From NCBI RefSeq assembly GCF_014898815.1, contig NW_026515544.1, forward strand, positions 2,232,001 to 2,296,000: a stretch of 64,000 nt of DNA, read 5' to 3'. The notes beneath the pieces are model-generated. The model ran no database searches. It saw only the letters and a list, made by a program, of their open reading frames with translations, and was not told the origin of the DNA. This stretch comes from Panonychus citri. Lineage: Eukaryota > Arthropoda > Arachnida > Trombidiformes > Tetranychidae. Positions 46,351-60,000 of the stretch are shown here, in pieces (position 1 is the first letter of the stretch; each line of letters starts with the position of its first letter). The position numbers and the translations under genes are program-made.

Positions 46351-49300
46351 CTTTTTACAATTAATGAAAGAACAAAAAAGAATACAATCAAATTGAGTTA
46401 ATCAAAAGTAATCAATTGATTAACAATTAACAACAAAACATTCACATGAAGGAAATTAAATGAAAATGGACAAGCAAGTGGAGGGAAAAAAACAGTTACC
46501 ATGGAAACGAAGACAAAGAAAAAAATTTTCTTTAATCAATTTGATCAATTTAATTCATTTTTCTTTTTTAATTTCTAATTGATTTTAATCTATTCTTTTT
46601 TGCAGTTAATTAAATTTTCCATTAGCTAATTGTTCTGATGTGATTTAGAAGTTTCAACTTTTCAATTGACTTTCTTTTCTTGGATTTGGATTGACCTTGT
46701 TGGTTCATTTTTTTCTACTTGTTTGTTTTTCTATTGTTCCGATTTTCAGTGATTTAAATTGATTAAATCATTGGGAGAATTTATTAATTTTTTTTTCTCT
46801 TCGAAAGTGGTAAGGTAACACTTATTAAGGGAATCAAGTGGATGTTTAATTGGTTGCGGTGGTGGAACCAAAATGGATTAGGATTAACGTTGTTTCCGTT
46901 GGTTAGTAACAACCTTATGAGTAATTTGGTTTCTTCTTATCCAATTGGTTGGACAGAAGATGTTCCCAGGCGATTAAGCAAAACAATCAAGGCAATTTTT
47001 TAATTTCTACTTTATAATTAATTCGTACGTCTTGCTTACTTGGGACGGCTGATTGTGATTGGCAACATTAAGCCCAGAATAATTGGCTTGGTAATCATTT
47101 GTCGCCGGTCGGTTGATTCCGTTTCCTCCTTGATTAGCTGTTTGGATATTGGATAATTTTAATACATGGAAAGAGACAAAGAGAAGAGTTTTTTTTCCCA
47201 ATGGAAAAAATTGTTTTTGGATAACAATCAATAGAAAAAGGTAATGATGATTTTTTTTCTTTAATTTCTATTCTATTTCTTTCTGCTAATACATTTAATT
47301 CTTGGACTGATCTGATTTTTGTTCTCTCTCATTTTCTCTTAGATTCTATTAACATCAAGTTAAACATTTACAATCCGCAACAATATAATCACCAGGAAGG
47401 AAATGAAGAAAGGAACCAAAATTGGCTGATTCTCTTTTTTGAAACTGTTGATTGAATTTCTACAGCAATAATTAGAATATTCTGAATTCAACAAAAAATT
47501 AACCATTAGGATGGACAAAGAGTAAAATGTTTAATTGTATCAACATCGAGCTAATTGTGTTGGGAGAAAAATTTTGTGGCAGTTTTTGAAATCTCTCAGT
47601 GATTGGGTTTTCTTTGAAGTGGAAATTTTGTCTTTTTAAATACAATTTGATGGATTAATTTTATACTAAAAGCATTAATACAATTAATTGCATTTTCAGA
47701 GGTAAGTTGATTAGATTAAGGATCAAATTTTCACCATTTATATTAGTTGAATGTTGTTGATTGTGTAGTAGTTTATGCTGTATGTGTGTATGTTGTTGTT
47801 GATGTTTTTGTAGAAAAAGGTTTTTTGAAGTCTCCTCACTTCACATCAACAATTAACCTCTGATATTTGATTAATTTAATTTACTCTTTTTCTACTATTT
47901 TCTTCACAGGTTATCCCCAATCATCAACGCAACAATTTGTCAACCTTTTTTGATCGATTCTGATAGATTCCTGTTAAGAAAGAAGAGGATAAAAGAAAAG
48001 GAAGAAGAAAAGAAAAGAGAAAACAAATTGGAAACAAAAGGATAAATGCAAATGGAAGAGAAGAAAAAGAAGAACAAAAATAAATCGAATTTGGAAAGAA
48101 AAATTAAGCAAATCAAAAGAGACTGTTCAATCTTAATTGTAGTTTAAAATGAGGTAACAATTTAAAAAAATTCTCTTACAATCTAATGGGTGTGGTTTTT
48201 ACTTTTCTATTCTTATTTTTCAACAGAGAGAATGTAACATCCAGGAAAAGAAGGTTTAATCAAGACAAAGGATTGGAAATCGGTTAATTGCTTGTGTGAT
48301 TACAATCAATGGTTAACATGCAAAGTGTTGTCACAATTAAAGTCTAATTGTTGTGCAAGGGAAAAAGCAACAGCAGAAGCAGTTAATGATTAATTTAATC
48401 TCTCAATCATATTGGATAAGTGACAAATTGCATGTTGATAATTAATTATCTTAGTGTACAATTAACAAGGTGCATAATTATAATTAAATGTCTGTGCAAG
48501 AAAATAATGTAAGTGCATTTATTTTTGTTGACTATCCTGATAACCAAACAATAATATATGAATTAGATTACTAAGTCAAGCAATCAACTAATAATAATAG
48601 TTTTCTCATGTCGTATAATTAATGTAAAAGTTTCTAAATTAACTGATCAATATTTTGTTTTTAACTGTTTCTTTACAATGATGAAAATTAATTTTTTCCC
48701 CTACAAATGATTTAAAAGTAAATTGTTTGTAATTCTCTAATTGTTTGAACACAAACATTAATCAAATAACTAAAAGAACAATGAAAAGTTATTAAAAATT
48801 GTTCTATTCAAATTCTATTCCCATAGGTGAACATGACAAAAGCAGAATTAACCTGAACATGGAACAATTAAATATCCATCAGAATCGGAAGTTAATGGAT
48901 CCAAATTGCAATATCGACAATCAACCAAATTGGATCATTAATGTTACTCAATTATTAGCAAGCAAAAAAATTCCCTGATTGATGAATATCTATTTTCTTT
49001 ATTTGGAAAACTTATCTTCCTTATCTTCATCCGCCTCTTCTTTATATCTATAAATTGTGATTCTACTTAATTATCTAGATTTCTAATGTCAAAGAAATGA
49101 TATTAATAGAGAAGAGAACGAAAATCTCTCCTTATTTTCCCTTCTAATTCCCTAGAAAAGATCAAAACTCTTGGATTTGACTATTGGCCTTTGATTCCGT
49201 CTTCTTATACACTTCACCTCTAAATCTATCCTCTAATGGTCAATTTTGATGACTTTGATGACTTTGATGACGATGATGATGATTGGCGATCCATCGAAGA

Positions 49301-52300
49301 AAAAAATTACGATTTTTTGTTTGGGTTTTCTTATTACCGTTATAATGGCTCATAAAGCGCAAGAATCAAGAAATCATTTGGAAATTAATCAGCAAAACAA
49401 AGCAGATTTACATGATAAGTGAATCTAAATTGTGTGTATATGTGTGTGCGTTGATTTAATAGTTAATTACATCAGTCATTCTATGAAATTGACCATCATC
49501 AATTATATCCTGATCATTTATTCACTAACATCAACATTTTGATTATTCCTCTCATCTAATCAACCATAATCTTGAATCGTTTATTTTTTTCCCTTTACTT
49601 TTCCACCATTGAAAGGTCAAGTTAATTAATTAACAACAATCAATATACTTGAAATTGACTGATGATGTTAGCACAATCAACTACCACTAACAACAATTTC
49701 ACATCACCATGATTGATGACAATTAAGATTAGAATGACTGATTTAATAGCAAGAGTATGAAACAAAAAATTAAGATAATCTTAAACTGTAATTAAGGGAA
49801 TACAATTTATTATGATGAGCATTGTTTCAATCTAATTGCTTCAATTTTAACCCTTAATTACAATATTATGATTACCTGATTGATTTTGTATTGTGCTGGT
49901 TAGAAAATGTGTAAGTGGTGAAAATTTGATTAATTGTGTGAATAATTAATAGTTAAATAGGTGATAGATTTAGTTATTGTTGTGATTACTTATGTTGCTG
50001 GACTATTATGTTTTTAAATTGTTGATTCTAATTCTAATTGTTATTATAATTTTTCTTTTCTTTTCCAACAGTTATCTAAATAGTACATGGCCTGGTAATG
50101 AATTTAAAAGCCTCGATCATTTATCAACAATCAATGTCAACCGATAATCAATCAAGAATCAAAGTGAATACAAAAGTAACAAAAAACCCAAAAACTAACC
50201 ATTAACATGAAACATGATAAATCAACAATCCATCAGAGTATTTGATTTCATCCTATTGTCAGAATTGAATGGTTATCATGAAAATGAACATGAGAAAATT
50301 TATCCACTAAGTAATTTGAAATGTTAATCAACTAAATTGATTATCATCTCATTGAAAGTAATTGTTGAAAACTTTTCCCCAAACTGATTGATTATTATTC
50401 AACATTGAACATTATTTTGACTTCTAAATGATTATCGGTCAACTCGATTAACCTTATCGCTTATAATTTAATATCTCATTGATTTAGAAATTAGTTTATT
50501 GATAGTCTCTAATTGTTATTATTAAATCAACTCACCTCTATTGTAATAACCATAATCATCGTACCCTTGCTGCTGGTGGGGATGCTGCTGGTGATCATGA
50601 GGATGATGATGATGAGCTGATGACCCTGTTGTATAATCTTCATATCCGGTATCCAATGAACGGGAATAAAGTCCATCTCTAGTTAATCTTGACCTTCTCA
50701 CATTTGTTGGTGACCCATGGATACAACGATTTCCCTGGGGAGAATTATAATAATCATATCCCGATGGACTGTAATCATCGGTACGAACTATTCCACCTTG
50801 TCGTCGATAGGCACTTGAACTATACTGTTGTTGCTGTTGTTGAATTTGATCCCTTGATGAATAGTAACTTGGATGATGACCAGAAGGACCAATATGTAAT
50901 TTACCACCGCCACCTAAATCATCAGCAACTGCTCGACCTGTTTCCATTAATTGTGCCCTTCTTCGGGCGATTTCTGCTTTAACTCGAGCTGCTTTCTCTT
51001 CCCGGGTTAATTTATCATCTTCATCTTCAGATGCATAAGGTGATGGATGCCATGAATGCGCTGGTCCAATTGATCCTAGCAAAGGACGAGCTCGATAACG
51101 ATCATTTGGACCTATTCCACCGCCAATAGTATTTGGCATAATTCCGGCGGGATTGTGATTTAAGTTTGTTCGTAAATCATCATAACCACGAACTCCTGAA
51201 AGACTCATTGGATTGTATGGATCAGTATTAAAAAAGGTCTCATCTAGTGATCCCTCTGATCTACGACGAAATCTACCAGCACCCGTTCCCAATAATCGAC
51301 CAGCATCAGCACCATTGTCCATAAAATTGGGAATAAATGATTCCCTAAGTCCAGGGTCAATCTCTCCATTGGTCATTCTATTTCTCAAACCGTAGGCCAT
51401 GTCCGTTGGATTAATTCCTGATCCTAGAACACCTAATGATGAAACTGGTCTTCGTAAACTGTTGGCCGCTGGACCACCGAAAGGTGATTTACCTGCGGTG
51501 AGAGAGGAAGTCGCTAGTAAACCAGGATAAGCTAAAGATGCTGAACTAACTCCTGGATCTAGAAATTCATATTCATATGATTTAAAAAGATCAGGAGTTA
51601 ATCCACTTGATCCACCTAATCCTCCAATACCAGAAGCCAAAGCGGGATCACCTAATACTGAAGCGGCATAACCTGGTCCTAAAACTTTTGGGTCCAATGT
51701 ATCACCTCGTCTTAAACCACCAAGGGGACGTCGACGGTTAAATAAACCTCTGCGTGCTAAAAGTGCTTCAGATTCATAAGAGTTGAGACCATACAGGGCT
51801 TGAAGATCAGTTTCTGATCGACGATAAAAATCTTGTTTATCTCGAGCTATTTCACGAGCATCAAGAAGACGACGTCGCTCATCAACTACACTTCTAAGTT
51901 CATCTTTTAATTGAGATTTTAATGATTTAATGTAACCCCCACCACCTCCTACAAGACCCATTGGTGAGGTTATTGGTGAATTGGAAGGCAGAGATGAAGT
52001 AATAAATGGAGATTTCTGAGTGAGACCGAAAGGTGAAAGTCCACTTGTACCTGGTCCAGGGCCATTTATACCTAAATAATTAGCTAAACTTGAGGTTGGA
52101 AGATGAGAAGTGGCCGTTGTATATGGAGGTAGAGCACTGGATACACCAGGTAACGTTGAATGTAAAGTACCAATCGGAGTGTGGGGACGATGTAAATCAA
52201 GACCAGCTAAACCAGAAGCTGAAGAGTTTATAAGATTGGCAATGTCACTAAGAGACGAGAAAGGTGATATTGGACCAGACTGTGGACGGGATCGACCCAA

Positions 52301-53966
52301 AGGTAGACCAGTCAAAGCACCAGGTGCCTCTTTAGTTAACGGTCCCAGGCCACTAATTCCACCATGATATCCGCTTGGTGTATGATCTAAAGATGAAGCT
52401 GATCTCAATATGGGAACAGATTTGGAAGATAAATTTCCAGCAACTGATTTACTCATTAACCTTTCCTTAACTAATCGACGACTAACTGCCGCTGCGGTCA
52501 CCGGCTCCTCATCCAAGGGTACCAATGGTAATCGCCGTTTATTTTTCAATCCTCCAGCTTCACTTTGTGTTTCATCCAACATCTAAAATGAACAAAAAAT
52601 CAATCATCAATATAAGAGGACAAAATAATCAATCATGTTACAAAAAAATATGGATAAATTTACTTACACTTAAAGGGGAGATACCACGAATAAGGCCAAG
52701 AGACGAAGCGGTAAACCCGTGCCTTGGATCAAGCAAAGATGAAGCTGTTGCAATAGATGATGAGACAAGTGTCGGCGTGGCCATTGTTAAGGTGGTTGAA
52801 GCGGGAGTGGGTCGAGCACGACTCATGGGAGGTATGATTGGAACACCGATTATTTGATTTTTCCTCGGAATTAACGGTGAAATTGGTCGATTTGCAAAAA
52901 GTTGCGAGTTAACACCCGAAGTAGACACTTTACTTGTGGTCAAACTTAATTCAATGAAAGACAAAGAAATTGACGAAAAGATTAATCAATTATCACTTAT
53001 ATGTAACAATTTGTATCAATTAATTGACGAAAGACTTGAAACAAGGCTATGTTAATTGGATTAATGAGCGATTACAATTAGGAAACAATTTTAAATTATC
53101 AAAATAATTGGCACAGTTGAAAAAATGGAAACATCAATCAAAATATCAACATAAAAAAAATGATAACAAATTGGAAACACAATCAACTATCATCACTAAT
53201 TAGTTTGCCGTTGATATAATATAGTAATTATATTTTTACAAGTTACAAGAATTAATTATTAACTGTTGATGAGATTAAGGTAACATTGGATATTTGATAA
53301 CTTATGGAAATGATTATTATTGTATCATTAGAATCAACATCAACAATCAAGGAGGCCGATTAATGATACAAAGATTAAGGGTTAACGTAACTTTGGTAAC
53401 CATATTCAAGTTGATTTAAGTTGATTAAACACATTGAAGGATAAATTAAATGAAAACAACTGAGAAAGAGGATGAGGATGAGGAGGATAAGATGAAGATG
53501 AAAGTCAAAAGGAAAACGTTAAGAAAGTAAAAAAGCAAGGTTAGTTTATTTTCACTTTCTCTCTTGTATCTTCTTTAGATTATCATCTTCATCATTGTTT
53601 CTCTTTCTTTGTCTTCTCTCTCATTGAGAATCATGTATGATTATTACCGAAAGAGAAAAAGAAAGAGGAAAAATGGGTTTGGAGTGAGAATCGAAAAACT
53701 CTGGAGGGAAACAGGGAATTAGAAAGAGAAAAAGAAAAAGAAAGAAGCTTTTACAAGGCAGTCATGAGGATGATGAGGATGAAGAAAAAGAGTGATGAAG
53801 GATGATGGAATGAATTCTGCAATGTCAAGTAAAGTTTCGCTTCTCAGAATCTCTTTCTTTTTATCTCTTTCGAATTTCACTTTTTTCTCTTTCTACATTT
53901 ACCTTCTCGTGTTGCCTTTCAACTTTATGTATTACACTCACTCTCTCATCCATCCACTCTCCTTCC

Positions 53967-54014
<48 letters not shown>

Positions 54015-57000
54015 TCTCTTTCTATTTGCTCATGTCTGAATTATTCTTTTATTCTTGCTTGTCTTCTTTTCTCATTATCATCATCATTTTTATCATCATT
54101 AACCTATGTTCTCTCTCTCTCTCTATTTCTCATCTTATATTTTCATTTTCTTGCCTCCAAATGAAAAGATTATAACTTGGATCAGCTTATTTGTTAACTT
54201 GGATTTACCTCTCACTGGGACTGCAAGTACAATCATCTGTTCACTCATCATCCTCCTCATCATCTACCTTTTCATCTTTCAACTAAAAATTGATACCCTC
54301 ATGTAATATATGAGAGAACACATCAATCCAAAGCTCACTTGATGGCGATGAGAAGAGAAGATTTAACCTTTACTCGATTTTCTCTTCATCATCCTCTCGT
54401 CTCTTCTCTGTCTCTTTTATCCTTCTTCTATGCCTTGGAGAAAGAGTAAAGTTAATAGATAAAACTATTACAAAGGATGAATGGAGAAGGAAAAAAAAAG
54501 ACGAACAAGGAAGAGGAAAAGGAAAAGCATTTTTTGATTCATTGGGATGTTAAAGTAACAGAATCTGGAAGATGAAAAGAGAAAGTAAAAGTAAAGAAGA
54601 TGATGAAGGTTCTCTATTTGTAATGCTGAAGAATTTGTTTTGGTATTGATCTTACAGAAGCCTTTCTAGATTTCTCATCATCTTAAGAAGATAAGACAAA
54701 AAGAGGATAAATCGAAATGGACAAAGAAAAAGGTGTACTAATGTTATCCATTATTTTTTTTTCTTGTTCGTCTTCATCTTATCCGATTGATGTTTCTTTA
54801 TCCTTACCTGGATCCATGAGGATGAACTGTTGATGCTGATGTTTGATTGGAAATCGCTTGAACTGCTCCTTGCATTTCCTCAATGGTTGGTTGGGGTAAT
54901 CGACGACGATCCTTTCGATTGGGTGTTGATGGTGCTGATGATGAGGCCAATTTTGAATGTCGATGGTGACTTGAAACTATCGATGTGTTTGGTGTGGTTA
55001 TTGGTATTGATGTTGTTGCAATTGTTTGAACTTGGCGATGTTGTTGTTGTTGTTGTGTATGATGATGATGGCCAGATGATGTTGCAGGCTGTTGATGTGA
55101 GTATGATGTGGATGAAGTTGTTGTTGTTGTTACTGTTGTTGATTGTGATGGTGGTTGTGGTTGTGGTGGTAATTGTGATGAACTTTGAGAGGATTGTGAT
55201 TGAATCTCCTTGAATGAAATGAATGAAAATAGAAATAGATTTGATCAGTTATCACCATTATCAAGTTTATTGTTGTAGTTTGTTTGGTAAACCTTATTAA
55301 ATTGTAAATTTTGTTGAAATAGATTCAATTGTAAGGAAACAAAAGGATCAACAATCAACTAAACAAGATATTATCATGATGATGATGATGATGATCCATT
55401 GACTGTGACTTTCCTGTCCAATACAAATCTCAAAGGGAAAAGGACAATTGAAATGGACAAATAATAATAATACAAACTCAGCTAAATATTATATCAGATT
55501 GTTATCATTATTATTGATTAACTTTGAAGACAGTTAATTGTTATATACACTTTTTGATCAATATGTTTCTGGCTAAGAACAAGATATTTACCTTCAACTT
55601 GATCAATTAAGAATCCATGATAATTAAGCTAATCCTCAACCTGAATTGCTAAACCTGATGTATTAACCATGGAAATGAATGATTTATTTGTATCACTGGA
55701 AAAAGGATAATGACCAGAAGTCATCATCTCATAATCATCATTTGGATCAATATAAATGTTATTCAGTTAACATTTCTGAAATGTATCATCATCATCATCA
55801 TATGTATGTGTTACTTTGGATGCAGGAAAATGATGGAGTGTAACAAAGTGAAAAGGTAAAGAGGTGGACACACACACTGATATTAACCCTGGAATTGAAT
55901 CAGTTGAACAAGGTGTTGGTGATGATGATGGAAGATGATGAATTGATGGATAAGTATAGTGAATGTATATTAATATGAAAAGAAGGAGAAAATGTCAAAG
56001 GAAATGAAAGCAGGAAAAGTATTTGCGTCCATCATCATCATCATCATCTTTATCTTCATCAACTGTATCCATTCAGTTGATTTGGACAGGTTGAAATGAT
56101 GACGATGATAATATAACTGTAAATTGATTGAAATCTTCATATTCTAATAGTTGATTAACTTTGATTCTAATTCTAATCAACTGGGATGTTATTCAAAGTT
56201 TCATTATACGTTTTCACTGATTATTATTTTCTCAGCAATTTGATTAATTAAATCTCGAGCTGTTTGATTGACACAATTTACTCAATATTCTGATTGTAAT
56301 TATCATACTTACTGTTAATTGTTTGGCCTTTTGTCTTGTCTTTTCTTGCTCTTTCTGTAATTGCTCTTGTTTAACTCGTTGTTCCTGTTGTTGTTGCTGT
56401 AAACAATTAGGAAGACAATCCAATGATTAGTTAATTGCTATCAAAAATCCAACAGATTAATATCAATATTGTATCTTTACAATTTAACTTAATATTGTAA
56501 ATGTGACAAGATTAATTTGTAACAAAAAAAAAAGAAACAAAATTAAATAATGTTGACAATCAATTGTTAATGTTACTGATACAATTAATTATTAATAAAG
56601 TTACAACCATTGACCTATTAATTGTTACAGTTTAAATTGTGATGTAATCCAATGGCCATTTAAATTAGTGACTATTTCTATGTGCAATTAGCTGGTAATA
56701 TGACAATTAACTCACAGTGATTGAATTACATTTAATTTGTTTGCAAATTAAAAAATCAATAATCAGTTTGTTATGAAATTGGTTAAGATTAACTTTCAGA
56801 TTCTTAATAGCTAATAATCAAGTCTAAGTGTTGAAAGTAATTTAATATTTAATCAGATTGTCTTTTAGATGGTGAACCCAGAATTTGGTCATCATGATTA
56901 ATTATTATCAAGATAATCAACAACAATCAACGGGCATTTAATGATCCCAAATGCAATTTGCAAAAACTATTCAAATATAAATGGAAATGAATGAAAACAA

Positions 57001-60000
57001 AAAGCAATCTAAATGATAGAGTTACTCATGGTGGTGGGAGTGGGATGAGGAGGAGGAGGAGGTGGTGGTGGTGGTGGAAGGACAATTGGGAGTTGACAAA
57101 AAGGTTTTGTGATGAATGTAAACAAAGTACAAATGGAAGACAAGGATGAGAAACATTCTGGTTCCGCGTAGTAGTAGCCCGAAAATTTTTGGCAAGGCCA
57201 GAAAAAGGATCTGATTCTGGTTCCTTACATGATACATGATATGAGATATACTTTTTTTTTGGAAACTCCTTCAATCCAGAAAGAGGATAAAGAGAAAGAG
57301 AGAGAAAAAATTTTATCATCATTGACTTGATGGCTTCGCCACTTGAGATACTTTCAGCTTCTGCGTGTTCATAGATAGTTCAGAATTCAATTCTGACACA
57401 ATTGTGGAGCTAAAATAATGAAAAAAAAAATTTCCAAAAATTCTGCAAAAAGAATGTTGAAATTCTGATCTCTCTTTCTCTTCTACTTGAGGTTATTCAG
57501 AAACTTTTTTGTTTGTTTTCATTTTTTCCATTATATTTTCTCATTGAAACGCTGAATCAATGTTGAAACAATCAAGGGAAATTGAGATTTCACAATTTAA
57601 TTTGGTTGTAACAATTGAAATTTTCTAATAATAAACAGACAAAGAAAAAGGTTCAGTTCTGTATTATCATTAGCACGTAACCTTTAGGTAAACAGTTGAA
57701 ACATTTTCTCTATCCTTGTATCAGATTAAAAGTTTATGGTGAAAAACTCATGATACTTTCATGATGAAATATGAATTAACATGAATCATTTAAATGGTTG
57801 TATAAACTGTTGTAAATGATTACAATTACAATCCATACGGTTAAAGGTAAATATCATTGTGATACATTGATTATAACTCACTGATGACGTGATGATCATG
57901 ATGATATGAATAAGGAACAATTTACATGATAAATATTTCAGACAACAATAGAATAGAATAAAAAAATTCCAGTTAAAATTCCATTATCAGAATTCCTTGG
58001 AAATGGAAGAACTTTTTTTCTCCAGGAAAAAAAAGAACATAATTTTACCTGAGAATTTAATTCAGTAGCAAATTCGTGGAAATCTATCTACAATTAACCT
58101 AAACTTTGAAATTTAGTTAATTGATCTAAAATTGATCGATGATGAAAACTGATTAATTCTGAAAGAAAAGCAATTATATCTCAATCTTTAATTGATATGA
58201 TAAATAATCAATGATTCTGATTAAATTGTTCATTGGATTTGCAATTGGTTGATACGTTGATGATTAGTTTAATTGGTTAATAAATTAACTCAACGTTGAC
58301 TTTTGTCACACAAAATATAATTAACTGATTGTTAGTGATTAAGCAATTAGTGTATTGCTCAATATGATGAAGTAAAAAAAAGTTCATCCTTGATATTTAC
58401 TCATTAGATTAACAATTTCAATTGGTATTAAATGTTAGTTCATTTCCTTTCATGATAATATCTAATGTAAACATGATAATCGGATAATCAACTGAATCAA
58501 ATTGTCAGACTGGTGATTGTATAAGGATGAGGATGCTGATGATTCTGGGGCTTGATTTTTAAATTAATCCATTAAAATACATTAGATAAACAAACTAACG
58601 GTAAAAAAACTGATTCATCCAAATGTTATCATGAACGATAATTTCAATAGTGATAATGAATTATCATTACTATTATTGTACAATTTAAAATTTAACTTGC
58701 AACTAGAGAATTAACTTTTTCTTTAACAATTAATATGAGTCAAAAAATTGGAATATTAATTCAGTCAATTATCACATGGAGAATTGAGTATTTCAGTTAA
58801 TCAGAACTTTATTTCTCTCTCTTTTCATCATATTTCGTTCAGTTTCCAACGTCACCTCAAGTTTATCGGAAATTCATGAGGAAATTTCAATTGTTACCAT
58901 GATATTTACTCAGTAGAATTTCAAATTTTTTATTTACCATCAGAACTTTATTGAAATTGCATCAAAATTACCACTATGATAATAGTAATAAGCAACATGC
59001 AATTTAAACATGAATCAAAATTCAGTGAAAATTAATGAATATGAAAACTTCATGTTATTAAATATTATGTTGTGATCGATGAATTCAAGTTGTCCTGTAA
59101 AAAGAAATGAAACTTGAAATCGCCTGAGGCAATATTTTTTTTATTGTTGTTCTTTTCCTGTAACAAAGTGAAAACATTTCATCACCAGGATGATGAGATA
59201 AATATAATACTAATAATTCAGCCTGATGATACTGTTGATATTAATTTGCATACGAAAGGTAAAGCAACAAGATCAACTAACAACAACAAATAACTGTGTC
59301 ACTTACAGGGTGAGGTGGATACACTTAACATACACAGGTAAATATACATTGTTTACTCAACCAGGGTAATATAATATTTCTGGTTTTGAGATAAGTTGCT
59401 TGAACCATGAAGATCAGGGGAGATCGTGAGTTTTACTCATGAAAATTTGCTCAATACAATGAACTTTTTTTTTGTTTTACTATTTTTTTTTGTTCAGTAT
59501 AAAAATCAACCAACGATAAAATTTGAAAAGATGATGATCAAGTTCAGGTAAATTGGTTATAATATATTAATCATATTGTTCAGAATATACATCTGATACT
59601 TTAATTGTAAATCATAAGTTTCCATGGTTATTAAATTGTTGATTCAACTGGACAGTGTCCGAATCTGGGTCAGCTCAAGGTTGACCGATTATTATTATCA
59701 TCGTTATTGTTATTAATACTTTTATTGCTTGGTGAGATTCATATAGCCCTCAGGGCATCAATAGATATCATGAAAATTAATAACAATCAAATTGTCTTCA
59801 CTTATAAACAACAATTTACTCATATTATTAGACAATTGTATTAATTTTTGTTATTGTTTCAATGGTTTTGTTTACTTATATTGGCAAAAAAATTCAATTT
59901 CAATTAATTTAAGTTTGATTCTGATTCACATCAATTAAAATTGATTTGTTTTTGATTGTATTGGATTGACCACTTTTCATCAAAGTAGATTAACTTGATT

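Noticed and set aside
50689..52857. Plus-strand frames opposite the large PDZ-gene exons
   Set aside because: They are shadows of the minus-strand exons, with no domain or splice support.
54830..55213. Plus-strand 127-codon frame rich in Val/Leu
   Set aside because: It is the antisense of a Gln/Thr/His-rich exon of the PDZ gene whose minus-strand frame joins its neighbours in phase.
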